Below are positions 17,724 to 26,522 of a DNA stretch of 64,000 nucleotides, in pieces. The position numbers were made by a program, and so were the translations under genes. The stretch's first letter is position 1. The number at the start of each line of letters is the position of its first letter. The notes under the pieces were generated by a model. It was not told the DNA's origin. It saw only the letters and a list, made by a program, of their open reading frames with translations, and made no database searches. The DNA comes from Diplocloster modestus (GTDB lineage Bacteria > Bacillota > Clostridia > Lachnospirales > Lachnospiraceae): positions 121,782 through 185,781 of the forward strand of contig NZ_JAHQCX010000002.1 of assembly GCF_019042245.1 (NCBI RefSeq), written 5' to 3'.

Positions 17724-18611
17724 CTATTTTTTACGATTTATGAGGGATTCCATCAGAGCTTGGAGATACGCATCATCCCGGTCCAGGGAATGCAGCGCGT
17801 CCATCGCACGCTGTGAAATCATCTCCACATCCGCTTTGGCCTGATCCAGTCCCTTGATCGTGACATATGTGGTTTTTTCATTCTTCTCATCGCTGCCGAT
17901 GGGCTTGCCCAGCTCTTCCATCGTGCTGGTGACATCCAGGATATCATCCTGGATCTGGAACGCCAGTCCCACATCCGATGCGATCTGTTCCACGGTCTTC
18001 AGCTGCCCGTCAGAGGCCCCTGCCAGCACTGCCCCTGTCAGCATGGCGGCTTCAATCAGCGCCCCCGTCTTCAGCTCGTAGATAAAATCCAGCTTTTCCC
18101 TGGTCAGAGGCTGTCCCACTGCTTCCACATCCACCGTCTGTCCGCCGATCATTCCATAGATCCCCGCTTTGACAGCCAGGATACGGAGCGCCTTTCCGAT
18201 GCGGATATTCGAGGGCTCCATCTCAAAAGCCCGGGTCGCTGTCTCAAACGCATAGTTTAGCAGGGCGTCACCTGCCAGGATGCCCATGGCCTCCCCATAT
18301 ACCACATGAGTCGTCTTACGGCCTCTGCGGTACTCATCGTTATCCATCGCCGGCAGGTCGTCGTGGACCAGGGAATAGGTATGAATCATCTCCATCGCGG
18401 CCATAAATGGCTCCACCACTTTCGTGCTGCCGCCGAACAACCGGTAGGTCTCCTGCATAAACATCGGCCTCAGCCGCTTCCCGCCGGCCAGAATACTATA
18501 ATTCATAGCCTGAATGACCGTTTTCTGAAACCCTACCTCCGCAGGCAGATACTCCCTGATTATCTCTTCAATCTCATTTACCCTTTTTTGCAGTTCTTCA
18601 TTAAAATTCAT
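17724..18611 (-). CDS. ispA: polyprenyl (farnesyl) diphosphate synthase
   Basis: This 295-residue prenyltransferase makes short-chain allylic diphosphates (C10-C15) from IPP and DMAPP. Both Asp-rich metal motifs are present: DDLPAMDND in the first half (FARM) and DDILD in the second (SARM), along with GGKRLRP near the N-terminus. I use ATG 18611 (M-N-F-N-E-E-L), which overlaps the end of xseB by 11 bp; a start 18 bases upstream is possible. The xseB-ispA overlap indicates translational coupling. Chain length is inferred from gene context, not from sequence. Confidence 0.94.
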   Translation of the reverse strand: MNFNEELQKRVNEIEEIIREYLPAEVGFQKTVIQAMNYSILAGGKRLRPMFMQETYRLFGGSTKVVEPFMAAMEMIHTYSLVHDDLPAMDNDEYRRGRKTTHVVYGEAMGILAGDALLNYAFETATRAFEMEPSNIRIGKALRILAVKAGIYGMIGGQTVDVEAVGQPLTREKLDFIYELKTGALIEAAMLTGAVLAGASDGQLKTVEQIASDVGLAFQIQDDILDVTSTMEELGKPIGSDEKNEKTTYVTIKGLDQAKADVEMISQRAMDALHSLDRDDAYLQALMESLINRKK

Positions 18612-18825
18612 CCAGACCACCATCTTCATTGATTACCAGCATTTTTTTCTCAACGGTATCAATTTTATCATTGCAATATTTTAACAGTTTCATACCTTCC
18701 TGATAGATTTGAAAGGAATTTTCCAGGGAAACCTGGCTGTCCTCCAGCTTTTCTATCATTCCGTTCAGTTCTCCGAAGGCTTCTTCCAGCGTCTTCTCTT
18801 CCTGATTATATTTCACATTGCTCAT
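18601..18825 (-). CDS. xseB: exodeoxyribonuclease VII small subunit
   Basis: XseB, 74 residues, is the small helical-hairpin subunit that binds in several copies to XseA. The family core TLEEAFGELNGMIEKLEDSQVSLENSFQIYQEGMKLLKYCNDKID is intact. Its start overlaps the xseA stop by 20 bp and its end overlaps ispA by 11 bp, so the three genes are tightly coupled. Confidence 0.95.
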   Translation of the reverse strand: MSNVKYNQEEKTLEEAFGELNGMIEKLEDSQVSLENSFQIYQEGMKLLKYCNDKIDTVEKKMLVINEDGGLDEF

Positions 18826-20035
18826 CCTCTATCCTCCTGATCTTCTCAGTGCCGCAGACTTTCGCCCGGATTTTGCCGTCTCTTACATGGATCTGCAGCA
18901 TCTCATCCGTATGTACCTGCTCCACACCGGTCACAGCCTGTCCGCTGTCATTCTCCGTATAGGAATACCCCTGATTCAGTTTTCCCAGAGGAGAAAGCCC
19001 GTGGAACTTCTCGATATACAGGGAAAGCCTGTGCCTGCGGTCCAGCAGCTTTGCGTTCATCCCCTGGGATAACTTCTCCATAAGCTCCGCCGTCAGAAGC
19101 CGCTTCTCCCTGATCTGATTCTTAGGGCTTACATAGGACAGCCGCATCTGATACTGCTTCGCCAGGCTCCTGGCATCCGAAAGCTTAAGCCTCAGCCTGT
19201 GCTGCAGTTCATACCAGTAGCCCTCCAGCTGGTCCCGGAACAGTTCATAATCAAAAACCGCCAGCTCTGCGGCTGCGGAAGGAGTCGGCGCTCTTAAGTC
19301 TGCCACATAGTCCGCGATCGTCGTGTCCGTCTCATGCCCCACCGCGCTGATCACCGGCGTACGGCATTCAAAGATCGCCCTGGCCACGCTCTCCTCATTA
19401 AAAGCCCAAAGATCCTCGATGGAACCGCCTCCACGTCCGGCTATGATCGTATCCACTCCCATAGCATCCAGGGTACGGATCCCCTTTACAATACTGGCAG
19501 CTGCTCCCTCGCCCTGCACCAGAGCCGGATACAGAATCATCTGCACATAGGGGTTCCTTCGTCTGGTGATATTCATAATATCCCGGACCGCCGCCCCGGT
19601 TGGAGCCGTGACTACCCCCAGTTTCCGGATATATTTTGGAACGGGCTGTTTGTACTGTTCCGCAAACATGCCCATATCTTCCAATTCTTTTTTCAATTGT
19701 TCATATTTTGTGTATAGCAGTCCGGCGCCATCTAAGATAATTTCTTTGGCATAGAGTTGGTATTTGCCGTCCCGTTCATAGACGTTGACCGCGCCCAGCA
19801 CGATTACCTGCTGCCCCTCCTGCATCCGGAAGGCCAGTCCTCTGCGCTGTCCGGAAAACATGACACAGGCGATCGCTCCGGTCGCGTCCTTTAGAGAAAA
19901 GTAGATATGTCCGGACGTATGGTATTTGCAGTTGGACACCTCGCCTTTCACATAAATCCGGTTTAACACAAAATCCTGGGTAAACATATTCTTAATGTAG
20001 GCGTTCACCTGTCCTACGGAATACACATTTCTCAT
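18806..20035 (-). CDS. xseA: exodeoxyribonuclease VII large subunit
   Basis: XseA is the catalytic subunit of exonuclease VII, which degrades single-stranded DNA to oligonucleotides. The 409-residue protein has an N-terminal OB fold (VKGEVSNCKYHTSGHIYFSLKD), the central catalytic domain with GRGGGSIEDLWAFNEE and SAVGHETDTTIADYVADLRAPTPSAAAE, a coiled-coil region, and a short C-terminal segment that contacts XseB. It begins 22 bp after nusB. The operon order nusB-xseA-xseB-ispA is standard for Firmicutes. Confidence 0.97.
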   Translation of the reverse strand: MRNVYSVGQVNAYIKNMFTQDFVLNRIYVKGEVSNCKYHTSGHIYFSLKDATGAIACVMFSGQRRGLAFRMQEGQQVIVLGAVNVYERDGKYQLYAKEIILDGAGLLYTKYEQLKKELEDMGMFAEQYKQPVPKYIRKLGVVTAPTGAAVRDIMNITRRRNPYVQMILYPALVQGEGAAASIVKGIRTLDAMGVDTIIAGRGGGSIEDLWAFNEESVARAIFECRTPVISAVGHETDTTIADYVADLRAPTPSAAAELAVFDYELFRDQLEGYWYELQHRLRLKLSDARSLAKQYQMRLSYVSPKNQIREKRLLTAELMEKLSQGMNAKLLDRRHRLSLYIEKFHGLSPLGKLNQGYSYTENDSGQAVTGVEQVHTDEMLQIHVRDGKIRAKVCGTEKIRRIEDEQCEI

Positions 20036-20057
20036 GAAAACTCCTCATGCGCCCGCC

Positions 20058-20456
20058 TTACGCCAGCTTCGCAAGCACTCCATTCACAAAAGCAGGGGAT
20101 TCCTCCCCGCCGTATTTTTTACACAGCTCCACTGCCTCGTTGATCGCCACCCCGGTAGGGATATCCTCATCATACAGCAGTTCATACACCGCCAGCCTTA
20201 AGACAGCCAGATCCACCTTGCCCATACGCTTCACGGACCAGCCTTCCGTCACTTCATCCAGCTTCCTGTCGATCTCTTCCACCCTGGCCGACACATCCAT
20301 ATATTTCTTCCGTATATATTCCAGATCCGGGTCCTGTGGTACCTCCTCCAGGCTGTCAAAATAAAGAGCGATCTGCTCCTGCATCTCCTCTTCCTTATGA
20401 AATTCAATTCGGAATAACAGCCGGAAAATATGTTCCCGCAATTCTCTTCTTCCCAT
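20058..20456 (-). CDS. nusB: transcription antitermination factor NusB
   Basis: NusB with S10 binds boxA RNA and supports processive rRNA transcription. The 132-residue all-helical protein starts MGRRELREHIFRLLFRIEFH and carries the family C-terminal block LRLAVYELLYDEDIPTGVAINEAVELCKKYGGEESPAFVNGVL. Length and ending are typical. It heads the nusB-xseA-xseB-ispA-dxs group, with the asp23 gene upstream separated by a terminator. Confidence 0.96.
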   Translation of the reverse strand: MGRRELREHIFRLLFRIEFHKEEEMQEQIALYFDSLEEVPQDPDLEYIRKKYMDVSARVEEIDRKLDEVTEGWSVKRMGKVDLAVLRLAVYELLYDEDIPTGVAINEAVELCKKYGGEESPAFVNGVLAKLA

Positions 20457-20613
20457 GTTTTCTCTCCTAATCGATTACTTCTGCGCCGCACCCTTTAAGC
20501 AAACCGTACCGCTCCATACATATCAGCTCTGCCTGCCGTGACCATCGGTACGTCAAAACGCACTGTCTGTCAAATCATACTCCCTGTTTGATACGCACTT
20601 CCCGTCCTATAAT

Positions 20614-20639
20614 AAAAAGGGTGTCTTGCACAGACACCC
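20614..20639 (-). terminator. Rho-independent terminator of asp23
   Basis: On the minus strand GGGTGTC-loop-GACACCC is followed by TTTTTATT. It lies 35 bp beyond the asp23 stop. Confidence 0.85.
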
Positions 20640-20673
20640 CTATTATACTATATTCTTTTCAAAGAAAAAAGGA

Positions 20674-21054
20674 TTAATTACTTTTTTCCATCTCCACGCC
20701 GGCGATCCGGATATTCACGTCAATCACCTGCAACCCTGTCATGTTCTCAATCGCGGTCTTGACCCGGTCCTGAACCTTCTCGCTGGTTTCCGGAATATTA
20801 TAACCATATTTCAGATTCAGAGCCAGTTCCACACTGACATTGTTATCCACGATCTCAGCCTTAACGCCCTTGCTCAAATTCTTCATCCCCAGCTTGCTGA
20901 CCAGCTCATTGGTGATATTTCCCGCCATAGACGCGACACCCTCTACTTCCGTAGCGGCAAGTCCCGCAATAATGGTAACCACTTCATCTGCGATCTGCAC
21001 CTCACCCAGATTCCCATCTGCGTGTATCATATATGTGTTTCTAGTCTCTGCCAT
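20674..21054 (-). CDS. Asp23/Gls24 family envelope stress protein
   Basis: This 126-residue protein belongs to the Asp23 family (also called AmaP-associated or DUF322). It shows the core GEVQIADEVVTIIAGLAATEVEGVASMAG and the C-terminal QDRVKTAIENMTGLQVIDVNIRIAGVEM. Family members form envelope-associated assemblies in Gram-positive bacteria; the exact role is unknown. It lies upstream of nusB in a conserved Clostridia arrangement. The stop is followed by a strong terminator, so it is its own transcription unit. Hairpin 2 lies upstream of it. Confidence 0.93.
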   Translation of the reverse strand: MAETRNTYMIHADGNLGEVQIADEVVTIIAGLAATEVEGVASMAGNITNELVSKLGMKNLSKGVKAEIVDNNVSVELALNLKYGYNIPETSEKVQDRVKTAIENMTGLQVIDVNIRIAGVEMEKSN

Positions 21055-21339
21055 CCAACTGACCTCCTAAGCATTTCCAAAATCATAACTCCTACTCAAT
21101 TATACCAGACTTCCCCATATTTGCAACAGTTTTCCGTCTATTAGCCGGCCAACAGCCGGCCAATCCGGACAATGATGGGGGAATACTCTCCAAAAAACGG
21201 AGACGTAACCACCGCCGACTATTTTTGACCTGCGCTTTCAGAAAAATAAACCAGAATACAGTATATATTGCCACCAACACAACTCATTATTCAAATTAAT
21301 CAAAACACCTCATATCCGATCGAAAATTGAGCCAAAGCA

Positions 21340-21718
21340 GGTAAGGGCTGAGGTGGGTATGCGGCGGCTGGTTTCTGGCCGGACAGCCGGGTTTTGGGCG
21401 ACGGCCTCCCGGGGAGTCTTATGCTTTGCTGAAATTGCTCACACGAGCTGTGGCGGGCCTTAGGGAGAAAGAGCGGGACAGGGGGAACCAAATTTTTGCT
21501 TACCTTGCAAAAATTTGAGTGCCTCTGAACCGAGAATTTCTTCAGAAATTCTTGGTGAATAGGCACGATGTTCCTCCTGTCCCGCTCTTTCTCCCTTAGG
21601 CCCGTCCAGTGAAGGGTGCGCAATTTCAGCAAAGCATAAGACTCCCCGGGAGGCCGCCGCCCAAAACCCGGCCGTCCGGCCAGAAACCAGCCGCCGCATA
21701 CCCGCCTCAGCCCTTACC
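21340..21718. repeat. very long palindrome (hairpin 2), about 150-180 bp arms
   Basis: The segment from 21340 (GGTAAGGGCTGAGGTGGG...) is mirrored by the reverse complement ending at 21718 over about 150 bp with only scattered mismatches. Pairing then resumes inside (GGCC[TA]AGGGAGAAAGAGCGGGACAGG). The apex holds two small hairpins, AAATTTTTGC/GCAAAAATTT and GAATTTC/GAAATTC, giving a cruciform-like tip. Three copies of a 9 bp unit starting GGACC follow at 21719-21745. It fills the 21055-21758 gap between asp23 and ung together with about 280 bp of featureless AT-rich sequence. No credible protein crosses it. Confidence 0.88.
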
Positions 21719-21758
21719 GGACCCAATGGACCCAATGGACCTAATCTCCGGCCATCAG

Positions 21759-22433
21759 TTAAATATTCTCGATCTGCCAGTCGATAGGCTGCAGCCCGTT
21801 CTTTTCGAGGAACGCATTGGTCTGGCTGAAAGGCCGGCTCCCGAAAAAGCCTCTGGATGCCGATAGAGGGCTGGGATGGGGAGCTTCCAGGATCAGATGC
21901 CTGGGGTTGTTGAGCATGGCCTTTTTGGATTGGGCGGGGCGGCCCCACAGAATGAATACGATCGGACGGTCCTGATCGTTCAGCGCGCGGATGGCTGCGT
22001 CGGTGAATTCTTCCCATCCGATTCCGCGGTGGGAATTCGCCTGATGGGCACGGACGGTCAGTACGGTATTCAGTAACAGGACTCCCTGCTCAGCCCATTT
22101 TACCAGATAGCCGTTGTTGGGAATGTAGCAGCCGCAGTCATCGTGCAGCTCCTGATAGATATTGACCAGGGAAGGAGGGATCTCCACATCCGGTTTTACA
22201 GAAAAACAAAGGCCGTGGGCCTGGCCGTTGCCATGATAGGGATCCTGGCCTAAGATCACTACTTTGACATCGTGAAGAGGGGTCAGGTGGAACGCATTGA
22301 ACAGGTCATCCGCACTGGGGTAGATTCTTCTGGTATTGTACTCGTTCAGGATCGTTTTATGTAATTGGATGTAATATGGTTTCTTGAATTCGGCCGCTAA
22401 GGGCTCAAGCCAGTCATTGCTGATCGGTGGCAT
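21759..22433 (-). CDS. ung: uracil-DNA glycosylase family 1
   Basis: Ung removes uracil from DNA to start base-excision repair. The 224-residue protein has all family-1 motifs: water-activating GQDPYH with D64, the uracil-binding LLLNTVLTVR, VFILWGRPAQ, and the Leu-loop HPSPLSASRGF. Its length is typical. It lies 15 bp downstream of hisF on the same strand and is probably co-transcribed with hisF and hisH; this mix of repair and histidine genes has no obvious functional logic. Confidence 0.97.
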   Translation of the reverse strand: MPPISNDWLEPLAAEFKKPYYIQLHKTILNEYNTRRIYPSADDLFNAFHLTPLHDVKVVILGQDPYHGNGQAHGLCFSVKPDVEIPPSLVNIYQELHDDCGCYIPNNGYLVKWAEQGVLLLNTVLTVRAHQANSHRGIGWEEFTDAAIRALNDQDRPIVFILWGRPAQSKKAMLNNPRHLILEAPHPSPLSASRGFFGSRPFSQTNAFLEKNGLQPIDWQIENI

Positions 22434-22448
22434 AGTCTCACTCCTTTT

Positions 22449-23210
22449 CTACAGGCGGACGGATACTCCGCGTTGGTTCAGGTATTCTTTTACTTCTTTG
22501 ATTTCCAGTTCTTTATAGTGGAACAGGGAGGCTGCCAGCGCGGCGTCGGCACCGCCCTTTGTGAGCGCTTCATAGAAATGTTCTTTTGTACCGGCTCCTC
22601 CGGATGCGATGACCGGAATAGAGACACGGTCGGCGATCTGTCTGGTGAGCTCGATATCATATCCGGCTTTGGTCCCGTCACAGTCCATGCTGGTCAGAAG
22701 GATCTCTCCGGCTCCTAACTGCTCGGCCATGCGGGCCCAGGCGATCGCATCGATTCCCACATCGATCCGGCCGCCGTTTTTATAGATATTCCAGCCGCTG
22801 TTATCCTCTCTTCTCTTTGCATCGATTGCCACGACCACGCACTGGCTGCCGAATTTGTCCGCCGCCTCCCGGATCAGGTCAGGATTCTGGATCGCGGAGG
22901 AATTGATGGATATCTTATCCGCGCCTTCCCGCAGGAGTGCCCGGAAGTCGTCCACACTTCGAATGCCGCCTCCTACCGTAAAAGGAATAAATACCTTTTC
23001 AGCCACCTTGCGAACCATATCCACTACTGTTTCTCTGGCGTCTGAGGAAGCGGTGATATCCAGGAACACCAGCTCATCCGCTCCTGCTCTGTCATATGCT
23101 GCCGCGATCTCTACCGGATCTCCGGCGTCCCGCAGATTCACAAAATTAACTCCTTTTACTACCCGTCCATTATGTACATCCAGACATGGAATGATCCGTT
23201 TCGTAAACAT
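22449..23210 (-). CDS. hisF: imidazole glycerol phosphate synthase, cyclase subunit
   Basis: HisF uses ammonia from HisH to convert PRFAR to imidazole glycerol phosphate and AICAR in histidine synthesis. The 253-residue (beta-alpha)8 barrel has catalytic D11 ([18 protein letters not shown]) and D130 (VVVAIDAKR), with the phosphate loops TVGGGIRS and ASGGAG. It ends 15 bp before ung and abuts hisH with no gap, so the two synthase subunits are co-translated. Confidence 0.97.
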   Translation of the reverse strand: MFTKRIIPCLDVHNGRVVKGVNFVNLRDAGDPVEIAAAYDRAGADELVFLDITASSDARETVVDMVRKVAEKVFIPFTVGGGIRSVDDFRALLREGADKISINSSAIQNPDLIREAADKFGSQCVVVAIDAKRREDNSGWNIYKNGGRIDVGIDAIAWARMAEQLGAGEILLTSMDCDGTKAGYDIELTRQIADRVSIPVIASGGAGTKEHFYEALTKGGADAALAASLFHYKELEIKEVKEYLNQRGVSVRL

Positions 23211-23831
23211 CTAACATTCCTCCTTATCGATGGCAGCAAAATTTTTAAGAATCTGCAACCCCACATCACTGCTTTTCTCCGGATGGAACTGACAAGCGAA
23301 CACGCTGCCCTTTTCCACCGAAGCATGTATTTTGGTACTATAACCCGTCACAGCCTTTACAATCCCCTCGTCCTCCGCACGCAGATAATACGAATGCACA
23401 AAGTAAACATAAGGATGTTCTGGCAGTCCCTGAAAGAGACGTCCATGATTCATAAGCTCCAGAGAATTCCAGCCCATATGGGGGATCTTCAGCCCCTCCT
23501 GCTTCGGGATCTTTACAATCTCGCCCTTCAGAATTCCCAGCCCTTCCACCCCCGGGCTCTCTTCGCTATGTTCAAACAACAGCTGAAGCCCCAGGCAGAT
23601 TCCCAGGAAAGGAATATTCTTTCCGGCCACTTCCCGGATCACATCGTCCAGTCCATAAGCCCGCAGATTCGCCATGGCATCCCCAAAGGAACCGACACCC
23701 GGAAGAATCACCTTATCCGCCGTCAATATGGTATCCCGGTCTCTGGTCAGCACGACCTCCTGCCCCAGAGATACCAGTGCTTTTTCCACGCTCTTAATAT
23801 TACCTGCATCATAGTCAATGATCGCTATCAT
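23211..23831 (-). CDS. hisH: imidazole glycerol phosphate synthase, glutaminase subunit
   Basis: HisH is the class I glutamine amidotransferase that feeds ammonia to HisF. The 206-residue protein starts [19 protein letters not shown]; the catalytic triad is C79 ([13 protein letters not shown]), H183 and E185 (CQFHPEKS). The frame extends further upstream, but ATG 23831 matches the family start and has AAGGA upstream. Only hisF and hisH are here; the rest of the pathway must be elsewhere. Confidence 0.96.
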   Translation of the reverse strand: MIAIIDYDAGNIKSVEKALVSLGQEVVLTRDRDTILTADKVILPGVGSFGDAMANLRAYGLDDVIREVAGKNIPFLGICLGLQLLFEHSEESPGVEGLGILKGEIVKIPKQEGLKIPHMGWNSLELMNHGRLFQGLPEHPYVYFVHSYYLRAEDEGIVKAVTGYSTKIHASVEKGSVFACQFHPEKSSDVGLQILKNFAAIDKEEC

Positions 23832-23938
23832 CCGCACCACATCCTTATTTTTTCTGTCAACCAGTGTACCATAAAAAAGGGGACATGTCCATTCCGCCTG
23901 CTTTCTCATCCCCCCGTGAGACTGTCCGAAAACCAAAC

Positions 23939-24427
23939 CTAAATCCGCAGCACCCACTCCCCTGGATCCGCCTGGATGGCCTCGGAGCGGTCTGCGCTCT
24001 GCGTCGGTACCTGGTAGAGTTTGGAGTGGACACGGATAAAATGGGACTTTTGATTGAAGTAGGCGGTTTTTTCAAAGGGAAAACGGATGATCTGCGGATA
24101 TTGGAAGCCCGCGCCCAGCTCCAGGATGAAAAGGTCATGATTGAGGGTCTGAGACAGCCATTGCAGGTATGTGTTCCAGTAAAGCTCTCCTTTTTCCTCT
24201 TCTGTGTAGAGAGGAGTTACGATTCTGGCCGGGTCAAATGGTGTGTGCAGCATCTGGTCATCTTCTGCTAAAGAGACGATGTAGTAATTTTTTCCGGTTA
24301 GCAGGTTATTTAGTGCCTCATAGACACATTTACGCGTATCCTGGTCGGATTTTGCGGTAATTTCTTCTCCGATTCCGATCAGAATCCGATCTGATTGTTG
24401 TAAATATTCTCTGATTTTTGAACTCAT
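23939..24427 (-). CDS. Sir2-like protein, short and divergent
   Basis: A 162-residue protein. The N-terminal SDRILIGIGEEIT resembles the first nucleotide-binding strand of sirtuins, and the C-terminal ILELGAGFQYPQIIRFPFEKTAYFNQKSHFIRVHSK resembles the late Rossmann strand of noncanonical Sir2 proteins of Lachnospiraceae. The zinc-binding Cys pairs and the catalytic His region are absent. The middle (YIVSLAEDDQMLHTPFDPARIVTPLY) is shorter than in the related long form. It could be an NAD-binding protein without deacetylase activity. It is a separate transcription unit upstream of hisH. Family assignment is moderate. Confidence 0.5.
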   Translation of the reverse strand: MSSKIREYLQQSDRILIGIGEEITAKSDQDTRKCVYEALNNLLTGKNYYIVSLAEDDQMLHTPFDPARIVTPLYTEEEKGELYWNTYLQWLSQTLNHDLFILELGAGFQYPQIIRFPFEKTAYFNQKSHFIRVHSKLYQVPTQSADRSEAIQADPGEWVLRI

Positions 24428-24558
24428 ATTGCCTCCTGTTCTGCATATAATGAAAAGGGAAATGTCATATTTTCCCTTTCGGTTTATGGATTATTACCTA
24501 TGATCCCCTGAATTTTAGCGCTTTAGCGTAGAGAATTCCACAATCTTTTTGGGGCCAA

Positions 24559-24587
24559 TTGCATTTTACCATAAACTGTACTATATT
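24559..24587 (+). promoter_or_regulatory. promoter of DUF6465 gene
   Basis: TTGCAT, 17 bp spacer, TATATT, located 46 bp upstream of the ATG at 24633. Confidence 0.6.
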
Positions 24588-24632
24588 TATACCGTAGTTT
24601 TAATCTGTGTTTCTTTAGGGAGGTATTGTGTT

Positions 24633-24830
24633 ATGAAATGTCAGGTGGTATTGGAATACGCTGGACGCCATATGTGTGACAAGGAAGTCATAGATCACGT
24701 CAAAAGCATTTGGCTGGAAGCCGGCAACAAAGTGAAAGATATCAAAACAATGGATATCTACTTGAAACCCGAAGAAAATATGATTTATTACGTAATTAAC
24801 GAGACAGAGACCGGCAGTTTTTCCATGTAA
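24633..24830 (+). CDS. DUF6465 family protein
   Basis: This 65-residue acidic protein, MKCQVVLEYAGRHMCDKEVIDH onward, matches the small DUF6465 family of Clostridia: an N-terminal strand resembling LEYAGR, a helix (VKSIWLEAGNKVKDIKTM) and the C-terminal strand pair IYLKPEENMIYYVINETETGSF. Function is unknown. The ATG at 24633 has a clear AGGGAGG site and an upstream promoter, so the longer frame from 24549 is rejected. It converges with the histidine kinase gene. Confidence 0.75.
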   Translation: MKCQVVLEYAGRHMCDKEVIDHVKSIWLEAGNKVKDIKTMDIYLKPEENMIYYVINETETGSFSM

Positions 24831-24911
24831 TTACATAAGATCCGGATGCTTTTCCTTTGCATTGGCCGGGAGATGCTCTGGAATGGGAAAGAGTTTAAAC
24901 AGAATAGAAGA

Positions 24912-24967
24912 GGGTGTCACACAAACACAAAGCGTCCATTTTCGAAGACTGTGTTTTTGCGGCACCC
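24912..24967. terminator. convergent-gene hairpin
   Basis: GGGTGTCACACAAACAC (24912-24928) pairs imperfectly with GTGTTTTTGCGGCACCC (24951-24967). It lies between the converging DUF6465 and histidine kinase genes. Confidence 0.5.
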
Positions 24968-25034
24968 ACTTTATTTCTATCTATCATCAGGAATCGTCTT
25001 TTTTGTAAACTCTATGAAAGGTCATAGTAGCTTT

Positions 25035-26498
25035 TCAGAAACCTTTATCCAGGTCAAACCAGAATTCCACACCATTTTCATAATTTTGTACCCCGCATTC
25101 CTTGTGGAAAGATTCCATGATGGCTTTTACAATGGACAGGCCAATACCGCTGCCGCCATATTCTCTTGTCCTGGCTTTATCCACTTTGTAGAATTTATCC
25201 CAGACGTGTCCGATATCCTCCGCCGGGATGGGTATTCCTGTATTGAATACGGAGATTCTTACATTCTTATCCATGGGAATCATTCGGATTTCTATGATTT
25301 TTTCGTTGGCTGCGTGATGGATCGCGTTGCTCAGGTAATTGGTAAAGACTTCTTCCACTTTGAATTCATCCGCCCAGACATAGACCGGTTCTTCTTCCTT
25401 GAATATCACTTTGATTTCGTTCTGCCGGATGAGGATATCCGTGGACATTAAGATATTCCGGATCAGGGAGGTCATGTCGAACCGCTCCATCTGCACCTTG
25501 TCATTGCCGAATTCCAACTGATTCAGGCTCAGCAGATTTTTGACCATCAGATTCATCTTGGATGCCTCATCCATGATTACCTCACAGTAAAAGTCCCTGC
25601 TCTGGTCGTCGTCATTGATGCATTCCTTTAAACCTTCCGCATAGCCCTGAATCAGGGCGATGGGCGTTTTCAGTTCATGGGAGACGTTTGAGAGAAATTC
25701 TTTTCTCATCTCGTCGATCTGGATTTTCTCCTGTATGTCCTTTTGCAGCTCGTTGTTGGCCGTTTTCAGCTTGGATATGGTGTGCTCCAGCGTCTCCGCC
25801 ATCTGGTTCATATGGTGCCCCAGTATATCGATCTCGTTTTTACAGACCCTGTGGTACTTGGCGTCAAAGTCTAACTTCGTCATTTTCTCCGATATTAGCG
25901 CCAGCTCCAGGATTGGCTCCGTGATCCGTCTGGAGATCAGCCAGATGATCAGCGCGCTGACCACGATGATTACCAGCCCGATATATGCCATGAAACGATT
26001 GGATATCAGGACACTTTCCTGGATACTGGATACCGGAGAACGCAGCAGGAATACATCCCCCCTGTCCAGCATTCCCCACATTTCCACATACTCCGTCCCC
26101 GAATCCGGATCGATGAACTTGTGAACTGCATAGGGTTCTTTCCCGTCCATGGTAATGTCCGGATCCGTGATGTAATCATATAACTGGTCCCGCAGCGTGG
26201 ATTCTTCCTCATTCGGACAGTACTTCAGCGCACCTCCGTTGGGAGTAACCACATACATGGAAATATTGCCCTTCTGAAGCCGCACTTTTAAAAGCCCCAG
26301 ACTCTCGGGTGAGGTGAAGTTATTCTCGCTGGCTGCCCGGTTTAACTGGTTGTAGGTACCTACCAGGTCATCCTGTTTCTTTAGAATATAATAATCCTCC
26401 AGAAACACATTGTTGATTACCCAGCCGATTAACAGGGTGGACGCCATGATTATGATAAATATAACGGCCATCTGTATCTTCAATGAATGTCTTTTCAT
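25035..26498 (-). CDS. sensor histidine kinase (HAMP, HisKA, HATPase)
   Basis: This 487-residue membrane kinase has a first membrane segment (about residues 9-30), an extracytoplasmic sensor region of about 135 residues, a second membrane segment (FMAYIGLVIIVVSALIIWLIS), and a HAMP linker. The HisKA domain has the phospho-His in FLSNVSHELKTPIALIQGYAEGL, and the ATP-binding domain has N-box YLSNAIHHAA, G1 VFNTGIPI and G2 YGGSGIGLSIV. It lies 24 bp downstream of its OmpR-type regulator gene. Architecture resembles BaeS/VanS-type envelope sensors; the signal is not readable from sequence. Confidence 0.94.
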   Translation of the reverse strand: MKRHSLKIQMAVIFIIIMASTLLIGWVINNVFLEDYYILKKQDDLVGTYNQLNRAASENNFTSPESLGLLKVRLQKGNISMYVVTPNGGALKYCPNEEESTLRDQLYDYITDPDITMDGKEPYAVHKFIDPDSGTEYVEMWGMLDRGDVFLLRSPVSSIQESVLISNRFMAYIGLVIIVVSALIIWLISRRITEPILELALISEKMTKLDFDAKYHRVCKNEIDILGHHMNQMAETLEHTISKLKTANNELQKDIQEKIQIDEMRKEFLSNVSHELKTPIALIQGYAEGLKECINDDDQSRDFYCEVIMDEASKMNLMVKNLLSLNQLEFGNDKVQMERFDMTSLIRNILMSTDILIRQNEIKVIFKEEEPVYVWADEFKVEEVFTNYLSNAIHHAANEKIIEIRMIPMDKNVRISVFNTGIPIPAEDIGHVWDKFYKVDKARTREYGGSGIGLSIVKAIMESFHKECGVQNYENGVEFWFDLDKGF

Positions 26499-26522
26499 TC
26501 TTTTTCCCCATGCATGCTCTGC

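Noticed and set aside
21460..22017. 185-codon frame across hairpin 2 and ung
   Set aside because: Crosses the palindrome and runs in another frame of ung.
23864..23900. short GGGGACATGTCC palindrome upstream of hisH
   Set aside because: Reminiscent of dispersed repeats, but only 12 bp and a single copy here; not enough to call an element.
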